Made by a program: the position numbers and the translations under genes. A stretch of 64,000 nucleotides of DNA from Cronobacter malonaticus LMG 23826. Lineage in GTDB: Bacteria; Pseudomonadota; Gammaproteobacteria; Enterobacterales; Enterobacteriaceae. Location: contig NZ_CP013941.1 of NCBI RefSeq assembly GCF_001277215.2, positions 62,001 through 126,000 on the forward strand, read 5' to 3'. How positions within the stretch are numbered: the first letter of the stretch is position 1; each line of letters starts with the position of its first letter. Below, piece after piece: positions 56,707-64,000 of the stretch. Below the pieces are notes generated by a model. That model saw only the letters and a program-made list of their open reading frames with translations, was not told where the DNA came from and did no database searches.

Positions 56707-59421
56707 TCAGAACCATTGCCCGAATTTGCGGATGTAGAACCGCTTCATGCCCTGCACGACCACGCAATAGGCGAAAAGAATCCCCACCAGCCACGGGAAA
56801 TAGCTCAACGGCAATGGCACCAGCCCAATCATATGGCCGAGCGGCGAGAACGGAATGGCGATGCCGATCGCCATCACGATCCCTGTGGTTATCAGCACCG
56901 GCAGCGCGGCGCGGCTCTGGATAAACGGGATTTTCCGGGTACGCAGCATATGCACCACCAGCGTCTGTGACAGCAGCCCTTCCACAAACCATCCGGACTG
57001 AAAGAGCGACTGCGCCGCAGGTGAATTGGCGGCAAACACAAACCACATCACCGCAAAGGTCGCCATATCGAACAGTGACGATGTCGGCCCCATCCAGATC
57101 ATAAAGCGCTTAATATTCTGCGCATCCCATTTACGCGGCTGACGCAGAAACTCCTTATCCATGCGATCCCACGGCAGCGAAAGCTGCGAAATGTCATACA
57201 TCAGGTTCTGCACCAGCAGATGAATGGCGAGCATCGGCAGGAACGGCAGAAACGCGCTCGCCACCAGCACTGAAAAGACATTGCCGAAGTTAGAGCTGGC
57301 GGTCATGTTCAGGTATTTGATGATATTGCCGAAGGTCTCGCGCCCGGTCAGCACGCCCTGCTCCAGCACCATCAGATCTTTTTCAAGCAAAATGATGTCC
57401 GACGACTCTTTGGCGATATCCGCCGCGCTGTCGACCGAAATCCCGACATCCGCATCGCGCAGCGCCGGCGCATCATTAATGCCATCGCCCAGGAACCCGA
57501 CCGTGTGACCATTATTTTGCAGCGCCCGCAGAATGCGGGATTTTTGCAGCGGCGTCAGCTTCGCGAAAATGGCGCAGCGTTCAACCGCCTCAGCAAGCTG
57601 CGCCTCGTCCATATCGTCAATGTCATCGCCCGTCAGGATCTCGTGGTTGTCGATCCCTACCTGCCCGCAGATGCAGGCCGCTACCAGCGGGTTATCGCCG
57701 GTGAGCACCTTCACGCTAACGCCATGCTCATGGAGCGCGGCGATCGCCTGCGCCGCGCTCGGTTTTGGCGGATCGAGAAACGTCAGTATCCCTTCGATAA
57801 TCAGCCCGTTTTCGTCCGCCACGCAGAGCGGATGATCAAGCCCGGTCTGTGGCAGTTCGCGTGTCGCCACCACCAGCACCCGGAACCCCTGCGTGTTGTA
57901 CTGGCGCGTTAAGCGCAGGTACGCGTCGCGGCGCGCCTCATCAAGCGCATACACCGTGTCGCCCTCGCGGATATGTGTCGATACAGAGAGCATCTCTTCA
58001 ACGGCCCCCTTGCAGATAAGCGTCTGCTGATGCTCGCCATATCCTTCCACCACCACAGAAACGCGGCGGCGCACAAAATCAAACGGCAGCTCGTCAATTT
58101 TGAAATAGCCGGACTGTATCGATGGTGAAAGCGTGGCCTGTCCGGACGCCAGCACCGCCTGGTCCATCAGGTTTTGCGAGCCGCTCAGATTGACGCTGTT
58201 CAGCCAGGCAAGTGACAGTACGCGCAGGCTGTCGCGGCCGCGGCAGTCGAGATGCTTTTCAAGAACAATCGAGTCCTGGGTGAGCGTGCCGGTTTTATCG
58301 GTACAGAGTACATCCATCGCGCCGAAATTCTGTATGGCGTTCAGGCGCTTCACAATCACCTTGCGACGGGCCATCACAATCGCGCCTTTCGCCAGGTTAG
58401 AGCTGACAATCATCGGCAGCATTTCAGGCGTCAGCCCCACCGCAACGGCCAGCGCGAAAAACGTGGCGTCCAGCCAGTCGCCTTTGGTGAAGCCGTTGAT
58501 GAGCAGCACCACCGGCACCATCACCAGCATAAAGCGGATCAGCAGCCAGCTGACACTGTTCACGCCTTTATCAAACGCCGTCTGGGTGCGGTTGCCGACA
58601 AGCGATTTCGCAAGCGATCCGAAATACGTTTTCGCGCCGGTCGCCACCACTACGCCGCAGGCGGTGCCGCTCGCGACATTGGTGCCCATCAGACAGATAT
58701 TGCCCCGCTCCAGCAGGCTGGCGCCGTCGTCAGGGATATCGTCTGCGGCGACGCCTTTCCCCTGTATGTGGCCGGTGACGTCATATTTTTCCACCGGCAG
58801 CGACTCGCCGCTCAGGATCGCCTGGCTGATGAACAGATCCCGTGAAGCGATAAGCCGTAAATCCGCCGGGATCAGGTCGCCTGCCGAGAGGTACACGATA
58901 TCGCCCGGCACCAGTTCCTCGACGGGGATTTCCCGTTTCTCGCCGTCACGGTTGCTGACGGTACGGCGCAGCACCGTCGCCGTGGTGCTTACCATCGACT
59001 TCAGCGCCTGCGCGGCTTTGTTGGTGCGAAACTCCTGCCAAAAACGCAGCAGACCGCTCAGCAGGACCATCGTCACGATGATGATGACGCCGGTCAGATC
59101 GGTCTCCTGCCCTGCGCGCAGCGGATACCAGTAATCGGTAAAGAAGCTGATCAGCGCCAGCGCCATCAGCACATAGATAAACGGATTATTGAACGCCTGA
59201 AGCAGCTGCACCAGCGCAGGCGGCGCGTTGTCATGCGCCACTTCATTCGGGCCGTAAGCGGCAAGGCGCGCCTGCGCCTCTTTTTCCAGCAGCCCTTTCT
59301 CGCTGCTTTCGAGCCGCGCTAATGTCTCCTGGTGGCGCTCTGCTGACGCCGTTTCGATGCAAAACGTTGCCGCCTGTTTTTTTGCGGCGTTATTTATTTT
59401 TCTGGAATTGTACTTTGCCAT
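56707..59421 (-). CDS. mgtA: Mg2+-importing P-type ATPase
   Basis: 904 residues. Cation P-ATPase motifs: SAGDLIPADLRL and the TGES-like ILSGESLPV actuator, phosphorylated Asp in LCTDKTGTLT, KVLTGDNP nucleotide domain, and GDGINDAPALRDADVGISV. Ten TM helices including AVAVGLTPEMLPM, typical of MgtA/MgtB rather than Ca2+ pumps. Imports Mg2+ under low external Mg2+. Preceded by a leader of about 340 bases with a proline-rich small ORF and a PhoP-like site, as expected for mgtA rather than mgtB. Confidence 0.95.
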   Translation of the reverse strand: MAKYNSRKINNAAKKQAATFCIETASAERHQETLARLESSEKGLLEKEAQARLAAYGPNEVAHDNAPPALVQLLQAFNNPFIYVLMALALISFFTDYWYPLRAGQETDLTGVIIIVTMVLLSGLLRFWQEFRTNKAAQALKSMVSTTATVLRRTVSNRDGEKREIPVEELVPGDIVYLSAGDLIPADLRLIASRDLFISQAILSGESLPVEKYDVTGHIQGKGVAADDIPDDGASLLERGNICLMGTNVASGTACGVVVATGAKTYFGSLAKSLVGNRTQTAFDKGVNSVSWLLIRFMLVMVPVVLLINGFTKGDWLDATFFALAVAVGLTPEMLPMIVSSNLAKGAIVMARRKVIVKRLNAIQNFGAMDVLCTDKTGTLTQDSIVLEKHLDCRGRDSLRVLSLAWLNSVNLSGSQNLMDQAVLASGQATLSPSIQSGYFKIDELPFDFVRRRVSVVVEGYGEHQQTLICKGAVEEMLSVSTHIREGDTVYALDEARRDAYLRLTRQYNTQGFRVLVVATRELPQTGLDHPLCVADENGLIIEGILTFLDPPKPSAAQAIAALHEHGVSVKVLTGDNPLVAACICGQVGIDNHEILTGDDIDDMDEAQLAEAVERCAIFAKLTPLQKSRILRALQNNGHTVGFLGDGINDAPALRDADVGISVDSAADIAKESSDIILLEKDLMVLEQGVLTGRETFGNIIKYLNMTASSNFGNVFSVLVASAFLPFLPMLAIHLLVQNLMYDISQLSLPWDRMDKEFLRQPRKWDAQNIKRFMIWMGPTSSLFDMATFAVMWFVFAANSPAAQSLFQSGWFVEGLLSQTLVVHMLRTRKIPFIQSRAALPVLITTGIVMAIGIAIPFSPLGHMIGLVPLPLSYFPWLVGILFAYCVVVQGMKRFYIRKFGQWF

Positions 59422-59551
59422 ACCGGCACCTGTTATTCAGGGTGCAGCAAAACGCGCGGACGCTTCACCGCAGGTTTTAAAACGCGCACGCGATTTCACC
59501 TTTAAAAAAGTAAAGGCGTGCTAAATAATTAGGTTAAAAGACAGAAAGGAA

Positions 59552-59596
59552 TTAACGCAGAGGCGGAGGGAACAAGGCTGTGTGAATAAAAAACAT
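59552..59596 (-). CDS. Candidate mgtA leader peptide (MgtL-like)
   Basis: The frame encodes MFFIHTALFPPPLR (14 residues) with AAGGAG ideally placed before its ATG, and a stop 130 bases before mgtA. Three consecutive Pro codons near its end would slow ribosomes, as the Pro codons of MgtL ([17 protein letters not shown]) do when Mg2+ or proline is low, leading to mgtA read-through. The sequence is not that of known MgtL, so function is inferred from position, ribosome site and Pro codons. Confidence 0.6.
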   Translation of the reverse strand: MFFIHTALFPPPLR

Positions 59597-59767
59597 AGGT
59601 AAGCACTCCTTAATAAAATAAGGATAAAACCAGGGGTGCAATGGAATAAAATAAAACATTGCTGCCCGCCATGAGAGGCAAACAGCGCAGGAGGTGTGCG
59701 AGTTTGCCCGTTAATAAAATCCGGTATCGCTGTTCAGAAGGGGTATCTCCATCAATAAGTTACCCGC

Positions 59768-59827
59768 AGTATAATGCGCGACGTTTTAAAGTAAACGCCT
59801 AACGGCATTCAGTTTACAGAGCGTTTA
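59768..59827 (-). promoter_or_regulatory. Promoter with PhoP-like direct repeat upstream of mgtA
   Basis: On the minus strand GTTTAC (-35) and TATACT (-10) are 17 bases apart, ending at 59768. Further up, AGTTTA-CAGAG-CGTTTA (59811-59827, plus strand) is a hexamer repeat with the 11-base period of PhoP boxes, in reverse orientation to mgtA. PhoP activates mgtA in enterics at low Mg2+. Confidence 0.6.
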
Positions 59828-59952
59828 GTTTTGATTTCTCATTGCGGTGGCGAGCCGCTGGCAGGCATCCTGGCAGACAAAGAAAATAGTCAATCGCGTT
59901 AATTTATAGGGACATTACCGGGAATTGAGGTGTGCGTAAAACCGTTATTTAT

Positions 59953-59990
59953 AAAAAGAAAACGGCCTTCGCCAGAAACGAAGGCCGTGA
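59953..59990 (-). terminator. Terminator after roxA
   Basis: ACGGCCTTCG and CGAAGGCCGT flank a short loop, with TTTTCTTTTTA following on the minus strand. Confidence 0.88.
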
Positions 59991-59999
59991 GAGAAAAGA

Positions 60000-61121
60000 T
60001 TATTCGTCGAAGAACCAGTAGCCCTGATTTATCAGCGCGGTCAGCTCTTCAATAAATGCCGGGTGATGCAGCGCGTCGCCAAGTTCATGCTGGCTGATGT
60101 CGGTATAACGACACAGCGCATCTGCCGCATGCGGGTCGGCGGTCTTATACGGCTCGCTGTTAATGAAAAAACAGCCGTTGACGTTCAGCACCCGCAGGCC
60201 AGAGAGGCGCGTCAGCGTTTCGCCGCCCAGCAGCGCCTCGCGCACCTCTTCAGCGGTGTACGGCGGCTCGGCGGGCGCAATATCCAGTTCGTGGCGCGGC
60301 GTGGTGACAAACGATCCAAACCAGCGGGTGAAATCCTCCGGCTGGTTCATCATCTCAATCATCATCTGGCGAATACGCTCAAGCTCATACGCCTCGACGC
60401 GGCCCGGATGTTCGCGGCAGGTCAAATCCGGGTCGCTGTAGTGCTCGCCGCCCAAATCGTTTTCCAGCGCGTAATCCGCAAAGCTGCTGATTAAATCGCG
60501 TCCGTTCGGCCCACGGAAACCGACGGAGTAGTTCAGCGCCGTTTCATGGGTGAAGCCGTCATGCAGGAATCCGGGCGGAATATAGAGGATATCGCCCGGC
60601 TCAAGGTCTTCATCGATAATTGGCTCGAACGGATCGACATGCAGCAGCGCCGGATGCGGGCAGAACTGACGCATCGGCAGCTTGTCGCCCACGCGCCAGC
60701 GGCGGCTACCCATGCCCTGAATAATAAACACGTCGTACTGATCGATATGCGGGCCGACGCCGCCGCCAGGTACGGAATATGAAATCATTAAATCGTCCAG
60801 ACGCCAGTCCGGCAGCACGCGGAACGGACGCACCAGTTCGGCGGAGGGCGCATGCCAGTGGTTAACCGCCTGCGCCAGCAGCGACCAGCCGGTTTCACCC
60901 AGCCCGTCGAAATGTTCAAACGGGCCGTGACTGGCATGCCACTTACCGTTTTTATGGCTCACCAGGCGGCTGTCAACCTCCGGCTCCATCGCAAGCCCGG
61001 CCAGTTCGTCCGGCGTGATCGGGTCAATAAAATTCACAAACGCCTGTTTCAGTACGACAGGCTTTTTCTGCCAGTAGGTTTCTAAAAATTCCGGCCAGTT
61101 CAGGTTGAGTTGGTAAGCCAT
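60000..61121 (-). CDS. roxA: 50S ribosomal protein L16 arginine 3-hydroxylase
   Basis: 373 residues matching E. coli YcfD/RoxA through the whole length: LNWPEFLETYWQKKPVVLKQAF at the start, the Fe-binding HxD in GVGPHIDQYDVFII, and the distal His in YIPPGFLHDGF, then the dimer and winged-helix regions with YWFFDE at the end. A JmjC-type 2-oxoglutarate oxygenase that hydroxylates Arg of L16. No obvious ribosome site before ATG 61121. Its terminator is at 59953. Confidence 0.96.
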   Translation of the reverse strand: MAYQLNLNWPEFLETYWQKKPVVLKQAFVNFIDPITPDELAGLAMEPEVDSRLVSHKNGKWHASHGPFEHFDGLGETGWSLLAQAVNHWHAPSAELVRPFRVLPDWRLDDLMISYSVPGGGVGPHIDQYDVFIIQGMGSRRWRVGDKLPMRQFCPHPALLHVDPFEPIIDEDLEPGDILYIPPGFLHDGFTHETALNYSVGFRGPNGRDLISSFADYALENDLGGEHYSDPDLTCREHPGRVEAYELERIRQMMIEMMNQPEDFTRWFGSFVTTPRHELDIAPAEPPYTAEEVREALLGGETLTRLSGLRVLNVNGCFFINSEPYKTADPHAADALCRYTDISQHELGDALHHPAFIEELTALINQGYWFFDE

Positions 61122-61270
61122 AGCATCACACCAGTGAAGGATTGAGGGCGCGATTATAAGAAGGCTGGGTAGTGCGCCGCCTTGTCATGGGTCAAGCGCC
61201 GAACCCGCGCATTATCAATACGTCCTGTTTTTCGCTATGATGAGTACTGCTGTTTACCGCTGGAGGGCTT

Positions 61271-61438
61271 ATGCATTACCTGCTGGAACTGATTTCCGAT
61301 CTCATTTTGTACTGGCCAACCCGTAATCCGCCGCCGGAGGGAAGAAACGCGATCCCTTCACTCAAACACAAGCCGCTGTTTCGTATGCCCGAGGGCGATC
61401 CTCTGAAAAAAGACGAGCAGCCTAAAGAGCCCGAATAA
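61271..61438 (+). CDS. Small hypothetical protein, 55 residues
   Basis: ATG at 61271 with GGAGGG six bases upstream, ending at TAA 61438 after 55 codons. The product begins MHYLLELISDLILYWPTRNP, an amphipathic or weakly hydrophobic start, and continues as a polar, proline- and lysine-rich tail (KPLFRMPEGDPLKKDEQ). It is on the opposite strand from roxA, with 149 bases between. I do not recognise it. Ribosome site and frame make it a probable real gene. Confidence 0.62.
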   Translation: MHYLLELISDLILYWPTRNPPPEGRNAIPSLKHKPLFRMPEGDPLKKDEQPKEPE

Positions 61439-61562
61439 GCGCCTGCGCCTACGCCGCTAATTGTCCCCGAAAACCTCGTTATATCGGCCCATCGCTGCCA
61501 CCTGCGTAATGTTACGCTGCGTAATAATCCAGTCATTTTAATAATTTCACGGCGGGTGATTG

Positions 61563-64000
61563 ATGGCGCGTCACGTTTCCGGGCTGCTGAAAGCGGTCTG
61601 TTTCCTCTTTATTTTTGCAGTGCTGTTTGCAGTGACGCTCTCCCCTGCCCGCGCGCTTTCCATCGCGTGCACGGCGCTGAACGCGGCAAGCCCGGTGAGC
61701 TCTGGTCTCAGCACGTACAACGCCAGCAGTTTCAGCGCAGACGAAACCCTCACCGTCTCGTTTACCGACAGTGGCGCGGGCGCCGGCGGCCTGCCGATGA
61801 ATGCGGATACCGTCATCATGCAATCCCGTGACTTCTCGCAGCATTATCTGGTGCATTACAGCTCTGATGGCAATGCGGGGAGTTTCAGCACCACGGTGAC
61901 CGGCGCACAGCTCACGGCGGGCGGACTCTGGTTAAAAGTCTCAACGGCCAACGGCTTTATCAGCCCGGTGACCGTCTCCTGTACCGCGGCGGCCACGCTC
62001 TCCTCAGATGCCACGCTGAGCGGGCTCTCGTTTTCCGGCGGCGCGCTCTCGCCCGGCTTCTCTGCCGGTAACACCAGCTACCACGCGACGGTCGATTACG
62101 CGGTCACCTCGGTGACGCTGACGCCTATCACCACCCATTCCGCTGCCACTGTCACCGTGAACGGCAGCGTTGTGTCTTCCGGCTCCGCATCGCCCTCTGT
62201 CAACCTGAGCGTGGGCGTAAATACCCTCACGATCGTCGTGACCGCCGAAGATGGCACCACGAAAAACTACAGCCTTACTATCCAGCGCAACGAGCAGACG
62301 CCCGTGGCGGGCAACGTTAGCGCACAGGTGGCGGCCAACAGTCAGGATAACCCCATTGCGCTCGCGCTCTCCGGCGGCACCGCGACGGCGGTGAATCTGG
62401 TTAGCGCGCCGCAGCACGGCACGCTGATGATTTCCGGGACGTCGGTTACGTACACGCCGCTGGCCGGGTATAGCGGCAACGACAGTTTTACCTACAATGC
62501 CAGCAACAGCGCCGGCACCTCGACGAACGCCATAGTATCGCTGACCATTACCGCGCCCGCGGCCGTGACGATATCGCCCGCCAGCGGCGCGCTCGCGCCC
62601 GCCACCGTGGGCAGCGCCTGGTCGCAGAACGTTTCCGTCACCGGCGGCACAGTGCCTTATACCTGGACAGCGCATGGCCTGCCGGCAGGTATCACGCAGA
62701 ACAGCGCGACCGGCGCGCTCTCCGGTACGCCCACCACGTCAGGCAGTTTCAGCATTTCGCTGACCGCGCAGGATGCCAGCGGCGTTTCCGGTACAGTAAC
62801 CTATACGCTGGTGGTATCGAACGGCGCGCCGCCAGCCGCCACGCTCGTGATGACGCCGGCTGCGGGCGCGCTCCCGTCCGGCACCGTTGGCACAGCCTTA
62901 TCGCAAACCTTCGCGGTGAGCGGCGGCGCTGCGCCATATCGCTGGCAGCTGAGCGGCTCGCTGCCCGCAGGACTCACCTTCTCCGATGGCCTCCTGAAAG
63001 GCACGCCGGGCGTGGCAGGCGACAGCGCCTTTACGCTTTCAGCCACCGATGCGAACGGCGCCACGGTTCACACTGCCTACACGCTGCACATTAACGCCGC
63101 CGCCGCGCAGGCGGTGGATCAGAGCGCGTCGCTCTCTGCCGGGCGCGTTACCCGCGTGTCGCTCACGCGCGGTGCCACCGGCGGCCCGTTCACCGGCGCG
63201 CGTCTGCTGGCCCCCCCGGATAAACGTCAGGGCACGGCCAGCATCCAGCCGCAGGGTGGCGATTACGAACTGACATTTACCGCCGCGCCGCAGGCCAGCG
63301 GCACCGTTGTGCTGCGCTATGTGTTGTTAAGTGCTTCGGGCATTACGCCGCCTGCAACCATTACGTTCTCCATCGCCTCACGCCCCGATCCGTCGAAAGA
63401 CGCCAGCGTGACGGGCACTGTCAGCGCGCAGTACCAGGCGGCGCAAAACTTCGCCCGCGCGCAGATCCGTAACTTCAACGATCGCCTTGAACAGCTGCAC
63501 GGCAGCGAAGACGTACCGTCCAGTCTGAATGGCGTTCACTTCGCTCTGCCCACCTCCCAGGCGGAACGCGGGCTGGATACCGATCTCTGGAACGCCGCGC
63601 TTCAGCAGCAGGCGCAGCTGGATGCGCAGAACAGTCTGCCGCCTGCGCTGCCCTTAGGTACGCAGACGCCTGGCCAGCGGCTCTCTTACTGGACGGGCGG
63701 CTATGTCGATTTCGGGCGCGATAAAGACGCGACGATGCGCCTGAGCCATACGCTGGTGGGCGTCAGCACCGGCGTGGATTATCGCTTTACGCCCACCGTG
63801 ACGGCAGGCGTGGGAATGGGGTTCGGGCGCGACGTCAGCGATATCGGCGACACCGGCACCCGCAGCAATGGCCGCTCACTGAGCACCGCGCTCTATGCGA
63901 GCTATCACCCGGACGCGGTTTTCATCGACGGGCTGTTAGGCTACAGCCGCCTCGATTTCGACAGTAAACGCCACGTGAGTGAAACGGATATCTATGCGCG
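61563..64000 (+). CDS. Autotransporter adhesin with Ig-like repeats (3' end outside window)
   Basis: The frame runs from ATG 61563 off the right edge (at least 812 residues). Signal peptide about 1-31 (ending SPARA). Residues about 143-240 form a cadherin-like beta-sandwich (DATLSGLSFSGGALSPGFS ...AEDGTTKNYSLTIQR); 245-330 an Ig-like domain with SFTYNASNSAGTSTN; 330-420 and 420-510 two similar putative-Ig repeats (each with GLPAGIT/SLPAGLTF and ...G(T)PTTSG). From about 708 (SYWTGGYVDFGRDKD) the C-terminal beta-barrel begins, cut by the edge. A surface adhesin secreted by type V. The start has only a weak ribosome site. Confidence 0.88.
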   Translation, partial: MARHVSGLLKAVCFLFIFAVLFAVTLSPARALSIACTALNAASPVSSGLSTYNASSFSADETLTVSFTDSGAGAGGLPMNADTVIMQSRDFSQHYLVHYSSDGNAGSFSTTVTGAQLTAGGLWLKVSTANGFISPVTVSCTAAATLSSDATLSGLSFSGGALSPGFSAGNTSYHATVDYAVTSVTLTPITTHSAATVTVNGSVVSSGSASPSVNLSVGVNTLTIVVTAEDGTTKNYSLTIQRNEQTPVAGNVSAQVAANSQDNPIALALSGGTATAVNLVSAPQHGTLMISGTSVTYTPLAGYSGNDSFTYNASNSAGTSTNAIVSLTITAPAAVTISPASGALAPATVGSAWSQNVSVTGGTVPYTWTAHGLPAGITQNSATGALSGTPTTSGSFSISLTAQDASGVSGTVTYTLVVSNGAPPAATLVMTPAAGALPSGTVGTALSQTFAVSGGAAPYRWQLSGSLPAGLTFSDGLLKGTPGVAGDSAFTLSATDANGATVHTAYTLHINAAAAQAVDQSASLSAGRVTRVSLTRGATGGPFTGARLLAPPDKRQGTASIQPQGGDYELTFTAAPQASGTVVLRYVLLSASGITPPATITFSIASRPDPSKDASVTGTVSAQYQAAQNFARAQIRNFNDRLEQLHGSEDVPSSLNGVHFALPTSQAERGLDTDLWNAALQQQAQLDAQNSLPPALPLGTQTPGQRLSYWTGGYVDFGRDKDATMRLSHTLVGVSTGVDYRFTPTVTAGVGMGFGRDVSDIGDTGTRSNGRSLSTALYASYHPDAVFIDGLLGYSRLDFDSKRHVSETDIYA

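Noticed and set aside
58133..59134. Long open frame opposite mgtA (333 codons)
   Set aside because: It lies wholly antisense to a well-supported P-type ATPase and has no family likeness; such mirrored frames are common in GC-rich genes.
59422..59767. Mg2+ M-box riboswitch before mgtA
   Set aside because: Conserved M-box core elements were not found; a leader ORF fits enteric mgtA better.

Overview
The window reads as chromosomal DNA of a gamma-proteobacterium of the order Enterobacterales, most likely Cronobacter or a close relative. The basis is high GC, dense coding, and many products that match enteric proteins closely: YcgZ/YmgA/AriR, BluF/BluR, YmjA, GuaD, RoxA, MgtA, Bgl-type PTS and ArsRBC. 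The genus is inferred from gene content and order recalled from memory, not from a search. No rRNA, tRNA, CRISPR array or complete insertion sequence was seen.

Layout. 0-5.3 kb: the tail of a TetR regulator with a small ABM-like protein, a metallophosphoesterase, then the blue-light module (ycgZ-ymgA-ariR facing away from bluF and bluR), with TGTACA-type palindromes in both control regions. 5.3-16.3 kb: a chemoreceptor, small enzymes, an overlapping ABM/ACT/ArsR operon, an alpha/beta hydrolase, and a sugar-acid cluster (PTS EIIBC, ManD-like dehydratase, GntR regulator). 16.4-21 kb: a diguanylate cyclase, an unknown protein, then an AT-richer patch with an orphan Hcp and an unknown glycine/alanine-rich protein that may be its cargo. 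21-26.5 kb: arsRBC, a DapA-like lyase, an EamA exporter and a divergent MocR regulator. 26.5-30.1 kb: an envelope thiol-redox operon (dsbG, DsbD/ScsB-like, ScsA-like). 30.5-33 kb: an O-methyltransferase, an orphan SUKH immunity-type protein and ymjA. 33-37.4 kb: a siderophore-type ABC importer divergent from an MFS transporter, with a Fur-box-like site between them. 37.5-41.8 kb: a bgl operon with two antiterminator/terminator switches. 42-45.4 kb: a new 37-codon membrane protein, an orphan tyrosine recombinase behind a cluster of short repeats, an SDR and a phosphatase. 45.6-54.7 kb: two more chemoreceptors, an MBL protein, a guaD carrying an apparent 5' frameshift, a long-range paired element of unknown nature, a GST, a lipoprotein and a lone Clp-like ATPase. 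55-61.4 kb: a HAAAP amino-acid transporter, mgtA with a proline-rich leader ORF and a PhoP-like site, roxA and a 55-codon ORF. From 61.56 kb to the edge: a large autotransporter adhesin that runs off the window.

The genes suggest a signalling- and envelope-rich accessory region: light and c-di-GMP input, three chemoreceptors, metal handling (As, Fe, Mg), plant beta-glucoside use and surface/contact functions. The observations most worth following up are the structured element at 49.9-50.2 kb, the Hcp/cargo pair, the mgtA leader peptide, the BluR-type palindromes, the guaD frameshift and the repeats in front of the lone recombinase.
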